Assembly: GCA_027604685.1 (NCBI GenBank)
Contig: JADHYX010000104.1
Span: 454 to 59,694 of the forward strand
Source of the DNA: Lobulomyces angularis
Taxonomy: Eukaryota; Chytridiomycota; Chytridiomycetes; Lobulomycetales; Lobulomycetaceae
Direction: 5' to 3'
Length of the DNA: 59,241 nucleotides
This document shows positions 11,296 to 22,600 of the stretch, one piece after another (position 1 is the stretch's first letter; every line of letters starts with the position of its first letter). The notes beneath the pieces are model-generated. The model saw nothing but the letters and a program-made list of their open reading frames with translations. It was not told the DNA's origin and did no database searches. A program made the position numbers and the translations under genes.

Positions 11296-12371
11296 ATGAA
11301 ACCAAGAGTACAACTTCGTAACAATTCAGAAAATACTTCAAACTTATGTTATCCAATCCCAGTTTTAACATCAACTACTTTAATTGTATACCTTATCGTA
11401 TGGATGTATTCAATATTCTTCAATAAAATTGATTTCGTTGAAAACGTCTTTGTACCTGATTCTCCAAGAATACCGATTCAATCTCTAGCGGTGGACTTTG
11501 TTGGAATAATATTTTTACTTTTTCCAAGATTTAGCAAAATTAAATTTATCGAGAAAAATTTATTTAAAATGGTATTTTTTTTTTTTTTTTTTTGTAATTA
11601 TTTTAAAATGTTGTTTTTATTCAATCTGGATAGATATTTTTGCTTAGTGTTGTTCATTTACTGATTAATGCTAGAGAAATAATGATATTTTCAACGCTTC
11701 CATCTCACAATGAAGTAACGGTTACATCAATGGTACAGGAAAGCTCTAGGTTAGAAAATTCAATTAATGGTACAAAGTTCAATTTGGAATCTAAAATTAA
11801 GATTTTAAACTTCCACATTCTAAACTTAGAAGAGAAAGAGGAGGATTTGAATTACTATTTGATTGAAAAATTAAAAAATTTGGAATTTAAGGAGAAGTTT
11901 CAAATAGAATCAAACTTGAACTGTATTACACAGCAAAAAAGTACTTCTGACAGAAACTTTGTTGCTGTTGGAAGCTGTTTTCATCAGATTAAAAAACGAA
12001 TTAAAGAAAATGAAAGTTTTAAGTTAGAACTAAACTTTATTACTAGATTAATTCAAATTCTGCTAATAATGCTGTACAAATTAAGACATCTTCAAAATGT
12101 CGACGAAAGAAGATGTAGCAGGCGTTATGATCTAATAAGCCAAGATATTAATGATGGCAATTTGGATTTAGATGGAAACATTTATTTGATTATTCAATTC
12201 AAAATGATTATATTTCAGTTTGGATTGAAAAATTTCTTTTTTAGATTTAAAATACCTAAAGTTTTAAAAATCAACGTTTTTTATATAAACCCAAATTCCG
12301 ATATAAATGCATCCGCTCTAGAGGAGGAACCTTTACCATTATATACTCCAAGATATACTCCTTCCACATGA
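11296..12371 (+). CDS. membrane protein of unknown function
   Basis: Exons 11296-11571 and 11634-12371, joined in phase 0 across a T-rich intron, give about 337 residues. Hydrophobic segments appear at STTLIVYLIVWMYSIFF, SLAVDFVGIIFLLFP, and after the junction IFLLSVVHLLI. A second cluster, FITRLIQILLIMLYKL and later LIIQFKMIIFQFGL, may be membrane-associated. Between them is a soluble charged part with a likely helical stretch (FHILNLEEKEEDLNYYLIEKL). The C-terminal tail ends in PLPLYTPRYTPST, a Pro/Tyr motif resembling tails that bind WW-domain ubiquitin ligases. I do not recognise a family. A role at the plasma membrane or endomembranes is inferred only from the topology. Confidence 0.6.
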
Positions 12372-12665
12372 TAGCCGTAGAAATCACATACTTGTATTTA
12401 GTCTGAATCAAACACCAAAGTGTAGTACAGTTCCTTTGATTATTTTGACCTGTAAACTGATCTAGTAGTTTTTAAAAGTGATCTATTTCAATGATTATAA
12501 ACATCTGCTACTACACACTATCATAAAATAATTTTTAAAAAAAATAAAGTAAGATTATTGAAAAAAAAAGAATTGTACTAGAAAAAAATATATATTTCTT
12601 CATTATTAAATATTATGATTAATTTACAAAATCTAAATTAAAAAAAAAATTTGATTAAACAATAA

Positions 12666-13291
12666 TTAATTATATTTGGTTCCTGTAGAAACAAATTTTG
12701 AGGCATTATCTGTAGCAGGTAGTTCTCTTTCTCTTTCTTGGGCTTCCGCTAAATTAAAAAAAAAAAAATTAATTAAAGGTTACAGTAAAAATGATACCTA
12801 ACTTATCATAATAAGAGTCTTCACTAAACCCATTTGGGTCAAAAATGCTTTTTTCATAATTCGAACCATACTCGTTTAGATTTAAAAATCCAATCAACTT
12901 ATCAACTATTGAAGGATTTTTAAATGCTTTGCTATTTGATAATGTATCATTCAAGCTGATTCCTTTCTCTTTTTTTAAATTTATCCATTTTATTATTTTT
13001 TCCTACACAGTACAAAAATTAATTAGAAAAACTTCAAAAAAATTGGTTAAAAATATTTATTTCAATAATTTTTTGAATTGAGTATTTTTTTTTTAATACT
13101 TGTAACTCAGGGTCGCATTCAGTATCAGGTTCAGTTGGTATAGTTTGTTTATCAAAGTTACAAGAAATTAGATTATTCAAATTTTGGATTTTTTGTTTTT
13201 CAATTGATAATGTAGCTTCTGTTTTAATTGTCGAATTATTTTCATCTATCCCATCTTTCTGGATATAATTGAATTTATCAGAAGTTTCCAT
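12666..13291 (-). CDS. SAP30BP: SAP30BP/HCNGP-family splicing factor
   Basis: Three exons, 13291-13100, 13002-12798 and 12748-12666, give about 159 residues. The HCNGP domain is clear: DPELQEKIIKWI, then the core SKAFKNPSIVDKLIGFLNLN, then EYGSNYEKSIFDPNGFSEDS, then YYDKLAEAQ and a short tail KFVSTGTKYN. In animals SAP30BP is a nuclear protein that works with RBM17/SPF45 in splicing of short introns and was first found as a SAP30 partner. The gene is shorter than the human protein because it lacks the long repetitive C-terminus. Its start codon lies only 51 bp from the start of PRKRIP1 on the other strand, so the two must share a promoter. No ATG further upstream is needed to cover the conserved domain. 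Confidence 0.88.
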
Positions 13292-13342
13292 TTCTTTAAA
13301 AAAATAAAATTCAAAAAAATAAAATACCATCAATTAATCTTC
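13292..13342. promoter_or_regulatory. 51-bp bidirectional promoter, SAP30BP / PRKRIP1
   Basis: Only 51 bp separate the two opposing start codons. The stretch is A-rich on the plus strand (aaaaaataaaattc repeated loosely) and has no TATA box that I can identify. Both 5' UTRs and core promoters must fit in or overlap here, unless transcription starts inside the partner gene. This is read from coordinates; transcription itself was not observed. Confidence 0.6.
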
Positions 13343-14195
13343 ATGGGATCACCAACAAAAGGAAATAAAAAACGAAAAGAATTATCAGATGAACTTGATG
13401 TTTCGGATGATGAAGAAACAGTAAGAGTAAAGAGAATTCAAAATGATAAATTAAATGAAGTTAACAGAGCGAAATTGGAAAGAATGTTTAGTAAAATTGA
13501 TAAACCTGTTTATATACCTGACAAACCTAAACCTAGGTTCTTAATATATATTCAGTTTACATTTATTTTTAATCTGACTTGAAAATTTTATTTTATTTTT
13601 TTTTTTTACAGAAAACTACACGAACCACCTGAATTTGTTATTGGAAGTGGTTCCAGGTAATCAAATGAATATAAAATATTTTATTTAATTATCATCATTT
13701 AAACGAAAAATTTACTAAAATGAATGAAAAAATTAATTTTAGCGCAGGTGCAGGATCAGGGGAGTTTCATCAATATTCTAAAATAAGAAGACGAGAATTT
13801 GCCAGGACTAAATTTCATGAAGCCAATGACAAGAAGGTATACAAAAATTTTTACTATTCAAAAATTAAAATTTATATAAGATTAAAGAAGACTTAGCATA
13901 TCAACAAAAGTTGGAAGAAATGAAAAAAAAAGATGAAGAAAAGACTAGTAAAAATAGAGAAAAAAGGAAAAAAAAAAAAGAAAAAAAAAAAGAATTTAAA
14001 TTGGAAAGCAGCAAAAATAGCGTTGATAATAAAGTAGAGGATATCAAGAATGAGGAAAATAGTACAAATAACAAGAATATAAATAGCTTACAAAAAACAT
14101 CCGGTAATGGAGTAATGGTTGAAAATGGGATTGAACACAGTGTTAATAATAAGGAAAAAAAACAAGTGAAATTTGATGTAAAATTAGATGAATAA
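13343..14195 (+). CDS. PRKRIP1: PRKRIP1-family spliceosome protein (DUF1168)
   Basis: Four exons, 13343-13536, 13612-13656, 13743-13836 and 13881-14195, give about 215 residues. The family core is unmistakable: KPVYIPDKPKPRKLHEPPEF, then GSGSSAGAGSGEFHQYSKIR, then RREFARTKFHEANDKK, followed by a long Lys/Glu helix (KKKDEEKTSKNREKRKKKKE) and an acidic Asn-rich tail. In cryo-EM structures of the human spliceosome PRKRIP1 is a long helix seen in the catalytic C* complex; that is known of the family. The frame runs through AG donors/acceptors that reproduce the SSAGAGSGEFH motif exactly, which fixes the two middle junctions. Confidence 0.9.
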
Positions 14196-14357
14196 TTTAA
14201 TTTATTTTTTTTTTACTTTTAAAACTTAAATAAATTTTTTAGTCTAGTCTATTACATTTCTAAAAAAATTTCTATATTAAAAAAATTACTAAATAAATAA
14301 ATAAAAATTCCAGTACTCTAATAAATACTCAAAACTACAAGCGAACTTTCTTGATTA

Positions 14358-14678
14358 TCAGTGGCAATGAATTTGTGAGAACTGATTAAGAAAATTACTT
14401 GAATAAAAAGTAGGTATAGAGGAAGCTTTCTCAGTTTTTGAAGATAAATTCATTAAAGAAACAGACTTTTTTAATTTAGAGCAATTCACTTTTTCAAAAT
14501 TAAAGTTTGATTTTTGTAAAAGAAGGTTTTTAACGTTCATTTCCTTCTTAAATCGCAAAAATTCCAGTAAATCTTGCCTTGTAAGTTCCGAAATTTCAAT
14601 AGCACTTCTGTTGTAGTATTCTTGAGGAAAAGTTAATGCAACGGAGACCGTTTGATTAAAGGACACTGTTTTTTTCAT
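14358..14678 (-). CDS. small protein with PP1-docking-like KTVSF motif
   Basis: A frame from ATG 14678 encodes about 106 residues. It opens MKKTVSFNQTVSVALTF, then EYYNRSAIEISELTRQDLLE, then FLRFKKEMNVKNLLL and a Ser/Lys-rich tail. The block 'K-T-V-S-F...VSV.LTFP.EYYNRS.IE...LT..DLLEFL.FKKEM' resembles a segment I associate with fungal regulatory proteins, and KTVSF fits the RVxF consensus that docks on protein phosphatase 1. PP1 binding is inference. The frame stays open upstream for 15 codons (through KQLLELLKTFEDF) with no ATG and with a possible AG acceptor near 14741, so an upstream exon may exist. Confidence 0.5.
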   Translation of the reverse strand: MKKTVSFNQTVSVALTFPQEYYNRSAIEISELTRQDLLEFLRFKKEMNVKNLLLQKSNFNFEKVNCSKLKKSVSLMNLSSKTEKASSIPTFYSSNFLNQFSQIHCH

Positions 14679-14714
14679 ACTTTTTTCTTTAAAATCTTCA
14701 AAAGTTTTTAGCAA

Positions 14715-15131
14715 CTCAAGTAGTTGTTTCGTTGTGCTCAGTTATTAAAATTATCTACTTGATTGTTTGCAAATAGTTTTGATTTTAAGGTTAAAACTAA
14801 TGGTTTGATTAATTTTTTTTGATTTTTTGGAAAAAAAAAAAAAAACCAATAATGAGTCACTTATTTTTATGACAAAAAAAAAAAAAAAAAAAAAAAGGAT
14901 ATTTTAATAGAACTATAATATATTATTGAAATTGACTTTTTCATTTTATTTTATTTAATTTTTAAATCCTTTTTAAATTTAAAAGAGAGGTTTTATAGAA
15001 GGATATATAATTATTGGAAATTGACATTATTGTTAAATGCAACTTTCAATTTGTAGTGCCAAGTGAAGGCGTCTATAAAGCTGGTGAATTGTTTTAATTT
15101 TTAATGCAAATGGCCTCTTTAATTTAAAAAC
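14715..15131. other. intergenic, homopolymer-rich
   Basis: Contains A-runs of 13 and 23 bases (14829-14896) and otherwise low-complexity AT sequence. No ATG-bearing exon for the neighbouring PP1-motif gene was found. No other gene is visible. Confidence 0.45.
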
Positions 15132-16301
15132 TTAGTTCAATATGAATTGAACTGAAAAGCGAGTTTCTTTTGTCATTAAATTATCAGACGTTGATGGAAA
15201 TGGAAACTGCGAATTAAAAATGTTTTCACTATTTTCTTTTTCCAATTTATCTTTAATTCTTTGATTTTGTAATTGTTGGTTTTTTTTTTGTATTATGTTC
15301 AACATCGACAAAAACTTGATTGATATCAAAAAGTGAAATGATCCTAAAAATTGATTTTCGTTAGTAAAATAAAATTAAAATAATTTCCTACCTAGCGATT
15401 CAACTATATAAGTTGAATTAGGTACAAATACAAAACAGGTCATGGAAACTGTATCAAGAATAAAAACTAAACCCAGGAACAGCAGTAATAAAGATTTTAG
15501 ATCAATGGTGAATCTTTTAAATTTAATGAGAGCAGTTAGCTCATCTTTACAACTTCTCTGCAGTCTAAATACCTCAATTGTCATCAATACACTTAAGATG
15601 AAATCTGTCGCTGCTGATGTCGTTAACAGTAAGGACATTGAAGTTAAGTAAAGCATGACAATTGAAGTCACTGTCACAAATGGTTGTAAGTCAAAAATTT
15701 TAAAGTCCATCATGGTAAAAATAAAAAATAAAATCCATGTAGTTAGAGATAATGCGATGATCAAGCTTTTTAGTATCCTTAAAACAACATCTGATTTTGA
15801 ATTTTTTAATACTATTAACATCTGTCGAAAGCGGTGCATCCCAAATTGAATAGTGATTACTACGGCTAATGAAAATGCTGTAGAGCTTAGATTAAAAGTG
15901 ATTAGCAGTGGCATTGGTCTGTTGTTGCACGTTCCTGTGAATGGTATCAAACAGCTCCCTTCATCCTCTTCTTTGTATTGAAGCTGTTGCGAACTTAAAG
16001 CCGATGCCTAGGTCAAAAAAGAATCAACTGTCAGAACTTAATTCATGGATATGGTAAAACTACTTACTTCACAAATAAATATCAAAAATAAGGTGAGAAT
16101 ACTATACCGCAATGGTAGTGTTCTTTTTAAAAAAAAATAAATTAACTAAAACTCGGAATTTAATGCATTTAAAGTATACTTTTTATGTATTGTTGATAAT
16201 TGATTTCTCCTTAATATTAAACTTGTCATTGTTACCAATATCGATATTGATGTTAGCAACATTGCTATTACTCTCAACTTTGTTAATGCATAAAGATACA
16301 T
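15132..16301 (-). CDS. multi-spanning membrane protein, possibly 7-TM
   Basis: Four exons, 16301-16180, 16122-16068, 16007-15392 and 15343-15132, join in frame to about 334 residues. Predicted membrane segments: RVIAMLLTSISILVTMTSLI, YSILTLFLIFI, LLITFNLSSTAFSLAVVITI, LIIALSLTTWILFFIFTMM, FVTVTSIVMLYLTSMSLLLT, LLLLFLGLVFILDTVSMTCF and a weaker FHFLISIKFLSMLNII. A loop with two cysteines (CLIPFTGTC) follows segment 2. The C-terminal tail is hydrophilic, Gln/Asn/Lys rich and ends SVQFILN. The count and tail are compatible with a serpentine receptor, but I see no diagnostic GPCR motif and cannot name a family. The first exon is short; its ATG and donor (GTATAC) are the least certain points. Confidence 0.6.
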
Positions 16302-16528
16302 TTTTATGTTACAGTTTTTAACTTTCTATAAATTTTTAGTACTTTTATGGATACTTCAGCAAAAATGATTTTTTTTTTCCAGAACAAAAAAATTTTTTCT
16401 TTTCTTTTTTAAAAAAAATAAAAGAATTACGTTGCAATTACAAAATTAATTTTAGAAAAACAAATAAAAAAAATTATGATAAAATATAAAAAAAAAAATC
16501 ATTTTTTTTAGTATGTTTATTGGTTTTT

Positions 16529-19204
16529 TTACTCAATCAAAGAAATACTGTTTATGGTAATAGGCTTTTTCGGTTTATCTCTTTTTCCTTTTTCGCAATT
16601 TTCTATCAATTGCACAACATCCATTCCCTGAGTGACTCTACCAAAAATTGTGTGCTTATTATCCAGCCACGGCTAAAAAATACGTAGTTAATAATAAAAA
16701 TCCTAAAATGAAGTGGTTTTTACTGTTGGTGCTGTAGTGATAAAAAATTGGGAAGCATTAGTATTGGGTCCACTAAAAACATTTTAAATTAAAAATTTTT
16801 ATTTTTATATCGATACCAATTTGCCATAGAAACTGTATATGCCCTGTCATGCTTTAAATTCTTATGGAATTCATCTTCAAAGTCATGTCCCCATATACTT
16901 TCACCGCCAGTACCGTCTCCTAATGGATCCCCTGGTATACAATGCTATAAGTATTATTAAATTGTTTACTAAGATTACCAGTTTGAACCATAAAACTTTT
17001 TATAACTCTATGGAAGATAACTCCATCGTAATATCCTTTTTTGGTTAACCCTACAAAATTTTCTACCGCTTTTGGTGCATATTCTGGAAACAATTTGAAG
17101 TGAATATCACCTATAGAGAGAAATAAAAAAAAAATTAACCAAAAAAATTGATGTAATAAAATGTTACCCAAACTTGTATGTAAAATAACAGAATTGGACG
17201 AAAACTTTTGATTTTTTTTCGATTGCAGTTGCGTTAAAGCAACTGTTTGCTCTTCTCTACTTGGTTTTTCATTAAATATATCTCTACCACCAGAATTTCC
17301 AATAGCACTAATATAATGATAATTAATTTGATAAAAGAAAAATTTAATACGTTTCTGGTTCGCGCTTTGAAAAAAGGAAAAATCGATTTTTTTTATATGA
17401 GGTACAGAATAGCGTAGGATCTCTTTTTTCTGAATCTTTAATTAACGAATTTTCTGAAGCCGCCATTGCCTAAAACATCATTTTAAGTTAAAAATTTTTA
17501 ATTAGAGATAGGTAACATAATCAAGTAAAATACCATGGTGAACATATTTTTTTTTTTTGGAGCACCTTGATACAAAGCTAAATGTAAAAATCTTTGCGTC
17601 TCATTCTTCCCAATAACTCTCACAATTTTATTTGTAACTATATTAAACACCTTCACACCCAATATTGTTGCATAAAGTAAAAAGTTTCCACTTTCGTCAA
17701 AAATACAGTTAGCAGTGGCACTTTGCCCCAATCTTTGTTTTTCCAACTCCCTTTCCTGTGCTAATCTTCTTCCAAACTCCATATCATCCAATTTAAATGC
17801 TGCTGTCGAAGCTTGTTGCATTTCTTGAATTGTTTTTAAACTTTCATCAATTTTCTTTTGAAGTTTTCCCGTTAAAAAATTAAATATTCTGTATTGCCTA
17901 TCTTGGAAACCAAAAGTTACAAATTTTTTAAAATTGGGACTGAAGTTTAAACTAGTGGGAACAGTTTTAGACTAATTTTTTTAGTTTGTAATTACAGTGT
18001 GCAACGAATTTTTTTAATTAACTACCTTTTTATATTCATATAAATCTGTATCACTTTTGTATTCCCAGGCTACTTTTCCATGAGCCGGAGGAGATATAAA
18101 GTTACCCGTATCATTTTGTTCCGGTTCCCAATATTCAATGCTTCCAGATTCATCGATGGATACAACAGTTTCAAATGCGTCATTATATCTTATTAAATGC
18201 ACAGGTGAGGAATGCAAGGTTGATATGGTATAAAGCGGCGTTGAATTCCCTTTTCCATTAAAAATATGTATTGAAGGACTTTCCTTATCAGAACTTGATA
18301 TAATTTCCATAAATTTTAATTTTAATATAAATATTACATTGCCAACAAAAAATCTGCTTGTCCAGTTTTATAAATCCAGGAGCATCCATTCGGCAGAAAT
18401 TCCAAAGTTATAATATTTATCATATCTAATGAACAAAAATTAAGAAAGAATATTAGCAATAAAAAAAATTTATTCAAAATATACCAAAATTTACTACATC
18501 AAATATCTTGACTCCTTTATCAACACTGCACGTGGCAAATAGTAGGCCATCGTTACTAACAGAAAGACCTAACATAAAATGTCATCGACTAAAGTTAATA
18601 CTATAAAATTTATATTAATGAAAATTTCTACAAACAATTGCCCCTAAATGTGCCTTGAAGTGTTTTACGAATTCAATGCCTTCTTCAGATTTTTTCCAAA
18701 ACTTTACATGACCATCAATTGAAGTGGTAAGAATAAAGTCAGTTCTAATTTAAAATATTTAAAAAATCAGAGGAAGTTAAAAAAATTAAAAGAATTAGTA
18801 CTTCGTCGTAGTTACAAAATTAACAACATCTCTATGCATTAAACTTTTTTCATATTGAGTTGTAGAGGGTAAATTTTCAATGTAAACTCTTTCATGTTTT
18901 AAAACTATATCAACGGCGCGTTAAAACAAAAATTACATCACACTTACTTTTAGCTTTTTTTTTTGACACATTCTCTAAATCTGCAGCACCTAAAGGTTGA
19001 GGTCCAATATCAGAATCAGAATCAGATCCAGGATCATCCACTATGACATTACTCTAAGCAACAATTTGTCGTAATGAATAAAAATAAAAATTTCAAATTA
19101 GAGTCAAAAACCTCATCTTTAGCTTCTTCATGATCATTAGTATTGTGGTTGTTAGCCTGGAGATCATTTTCATCATCAGATTCTGGTTTGGTTCTTTTTG
19201 GCAT
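16529..19204 (-). CDS. PPWD1: PPWD1 spliceosome-associated cyclophilin
   Basis: About eleven exons encode an acidic N-terminus ([15 protein letters not shown]), WD40 repeats and a C-terminal cyclophilin (peptidyl-prolyl cis-trans isomerase) domain. WD40 blocks include [54 protein letters not shown] and [16 protein letters not shown]. The cyclophilin shows [56 protein letters not shown] and [18 protein letters not shown], so the catalytic Arg (FHR) and the FxxT/QFF pocket are intact. PPWD1 is a component of catalytically active spliceosomes. Domain order and order of blocks match animal PPWD1 throughout. It is divergently arranged with listerin, 418 bp between start codons. Confidence 0.94.
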
Positions 19205-19622
19205 ATTTATTTTATTAAAATTTATACCAAATTTATCCAAAAAAAAAAAATATTTGCTATTCAAAGTAACTATTTACAACTTTTTATTCAAAATAATTAG
19301 GAAGGGTAAAAATGAAATAATTTGGAGTTTATTTATTATATTAATATTAATAATTAATAATCTTCTTCATTCACCTTAATGCTTTCATTCTTAAGGCAAA
19401 ATTGAATTCAAGTACAGGACTTATCTCTACATACTCTGAATACATTAGACTCATTGACTATCACCTTAAAAGTAATATTTTGAGAACGAATAAAAAATTT
19501 CAGTATTGATAAGTTAAGGTTAAGCAAGTAAAGCACTTAATTTTTTTTTTTTTTTTGACTTTTTATTTTAACTTTATTTAAATAATTTTTTTTTTAGTTT
19601 AAATTCTGTTTTTATCTAATAT
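19205..19622. promoter_or_regulatory. divergent intergenic region, PPWD1 / listerin
   Basis: This 418-bp stretch separates two opposing start codons and must contain both promoters. It holds T-runs near 19541 and 19591. I see no clear TATA box and no additional gene. Confidence 0.45.
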
Positions 19623-22600
19623 ATGGGAAAAGACAAAGGTAGTAATTTAGGTAGGGTAAAAGGAAATGCTGAACCGGCTGGTAAGGCTAGGGCCGCAGAA
19701 AATTTGTTAAACACTCCAGCGAAGTTAGCTTTCGGAGCAGCAGCTGTTAACCAAAACTCTACATTGGAATTTAGTAAAATGACTGATGAAAGAAACTTTC
19801 ATTTAACGGCAAATTTGCGCGTAATTTTAAAGAAGTTGCAAAAACGAGATACTGTTACAAAAATTAAAGTATTAAATTATTAATTATACGATTGTTAATG
19901 AATTTTGTTTCTTCAGGCTTTAGATGAATTATTCAACTTTCTGAATTCTAGTGAAATTCAGGATATATTACCGCTGTTACCGATTTGGCCAAATATATTT
20001 AATAAATTTTCAATAGATTTTGAGAAAAGGATTAGATTAAAAACTTTTGAGTGCCATGCTTTAATATTGAAAAAAATCGACATCAAGACTGATTTCAAGT
20101 TGATATTAAAGCAAGTTATATGTTGCTGGATGTTAGCAACTTTAGATCCTGCAAAAGAAGTTGCAAACGTTGCGAAAGCAAGCTTCACATCGTCATTTCC
20201 TGAAAAAACCGAAGAGGTTATTTTGTACTGTAAAGGGGAGCTGATTACTTTTGTTTCAGATAACATTTTAACTCAATCTCCTGACACACTAAGTAATAAA
20301 ACATCCAACTAGTTGCTAACTTTTTTAATTTGAACTAAAAGGTGATGCAAGATTTTGCACTTTGGAGGAAAGAGACTCTAAGTATATTAGAGTTGTTGCA
20401 TGTTGTTTCGAATTATTACTTTTAGTATTTGGTAATATGATTATGTCATTTTTGCCTCTTTCTCTTTCTAATTGTATATATGAGTAGATTCCCTTGAATA
20501 CTTGAAATTGAATTCATTTTTCAACAGCGAAGCGTTAAGTACATTATTAGATAGTGGCAAATTTTGGGATTTTTCATTTCATAAGGCGACTGCGCTGAGA
20601 AAGTCATATTTTACCTTTGTTAAAATAGTGTGTCAAAAATATCCAGGTTTGCAGTAAATAATAATGTGGGCTAAAAATTTTGTTAGAGTTAATTTCATCA
20701 AGATTACCTGTAGTGCAAGAACATTTTTTTGGAAATTTATTTTCAACTGATTTGGATGTAGTAGAAATTGAAATGTGGGAATCTTTACTTCTTTTCACCA
20801 AATTATTTCCTAACTCCTGGAATATTATTACAGAAAAACCGCTCATCGAAAAATTTTTTAATTTTGTAAAAAATGGTGCCGACAATTCAATATTTTTATC
20901 GTTTCCTTGTATTTTGCCACTTGTGTCAAATTTTCCCTCTGAGGTAATATCAAAATATTGAATATTTTGAAAAAAATAATTTTTTTTTAGATTGTATCTC
21001 AACAAAATACCGTGAAAAATTTAATGGAGTCGATTTGGAAATCTTTCAAGTTTGTAGATTTTGGAAACTCTTGCATATATATGAATACTTATTTTGAGTG
21101 TATTTTGTGGATTCTGTCAAACAGGTTTAATACCATCAAGTATATTTTTATAAATTAATTTTTTAGTGAAAAAAAATATCAAGAATATTTCTTTAATGAA
21201 TATGTTTTTAAAATTATTGAGCTTTTATATTTTTCCAACAAAATTTCAAACCTTCAGCTAAAGCTAAATTATAAGGAAATTAATAATATAGTAGCTTTGT
21301 TCGTTGTGAAAATCGGTGTTAATGCACATGTTGAAGGTAAAAAATACTTTTATAATTAATTTTTTATTGTTTATGAAGAGAAATATTTTCAGTTACTCAA
21401 CCTAAAAATAATCGCAACACTTAGTGACTTTTTAAAGTGCCCAAATAAAATTCTAGCAAAAAACCAAAACTTTAAGGAATTATTTTTAACTACTGCTATA
21501 AATTTTGGCTGTTTTTTGAACTTTTTGCAGAGTGAATCATTGAAATACAAAGATTTCTCAAATTTTTCATTTTTGAAGGTTTTTATTGAATTTGTGACAA
21601 CTAATTACCTTTTGTAGGAACAAATACACTTATTAATTTCAAAATCCTCAATGACCGCAGTGGAAATTTTGAACAGTGAAGATACTGGTAATATAAATTT
21701 TATGAAAATTATACAAAAGCTTTTTAGATTTATTTGCAGCTGTTTCAAAATTATATGATATTTTACCTAGCAGCAAATTTCTAGATTCGGAAGATTTTGT
21801 AACTAGTAAACTACTTGATTTATATTTCAGTTCAAAGGATGATATTGTCGTGTCATCATTGCTTAACAGTATTACTGATTATATCAATTCGGTGAATCAG
21901 GAATTGGCAACCGTTGCTTGGAATGCGGCTATACTAAAATTTTGTAGTTTGGAGAATACAGAAGTTGCCGCCCTAAATTCTCTGTTACTTAAAGTATATT
22001 TTCAATTACTCTATTCTTATAATTTTATTTGACCGTAGCTAGCAAATTGTGAGAAACAGTTTTCGCATGTAAAATTTCAACATGAAAAAATCGACTCCCT
22101 TTTTAGTGCTCATTGTAATAAGAACGTAATTCACGAGGGTGTAGAAGATATTAACTCGATTGAAAATATAAAATTTTGCTCGTTATGTTTAATTCTAAAT
22201 GAGCGATACCGATTTTTAACAAATGTAATTGAAGAAAATGCTATAAGCGAATTTAAAAAAAAACTAACTGAGTTTATATCTTTAAACCTACACAGTCAAA
22301 AACTCACTGCCACCTTAATCAACTTTCAGTCTTACAAAAATTTCTTCTTATTTTTAAAAATTGTGGCGGATTATAGTATATCATCAATTCTTAATAAATT
22401 TGGGAATAATTTTATGATAGATTTAATATTCCTCAATTTTTTTTTCTTGAACTCGAATTTTCAAGAAGTTGAAGAATTTAAAGATTTTACGAATATTTTA
22501 GATTCAATTTGTGTCAAATTTGAAAATTTTTTTTCTAAAATAAAAATAAAAAATCGAGACAAGACATTTTTAGATTCATTTTTAAGCCAATGGAAAAATT

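Noticed and set aside
14829..14896. Long A-runs as a possible retroposon poly-A tail
   Set aside because: Similar runs occur throughout the window, and no retroelement body or target-site duplication was seen.
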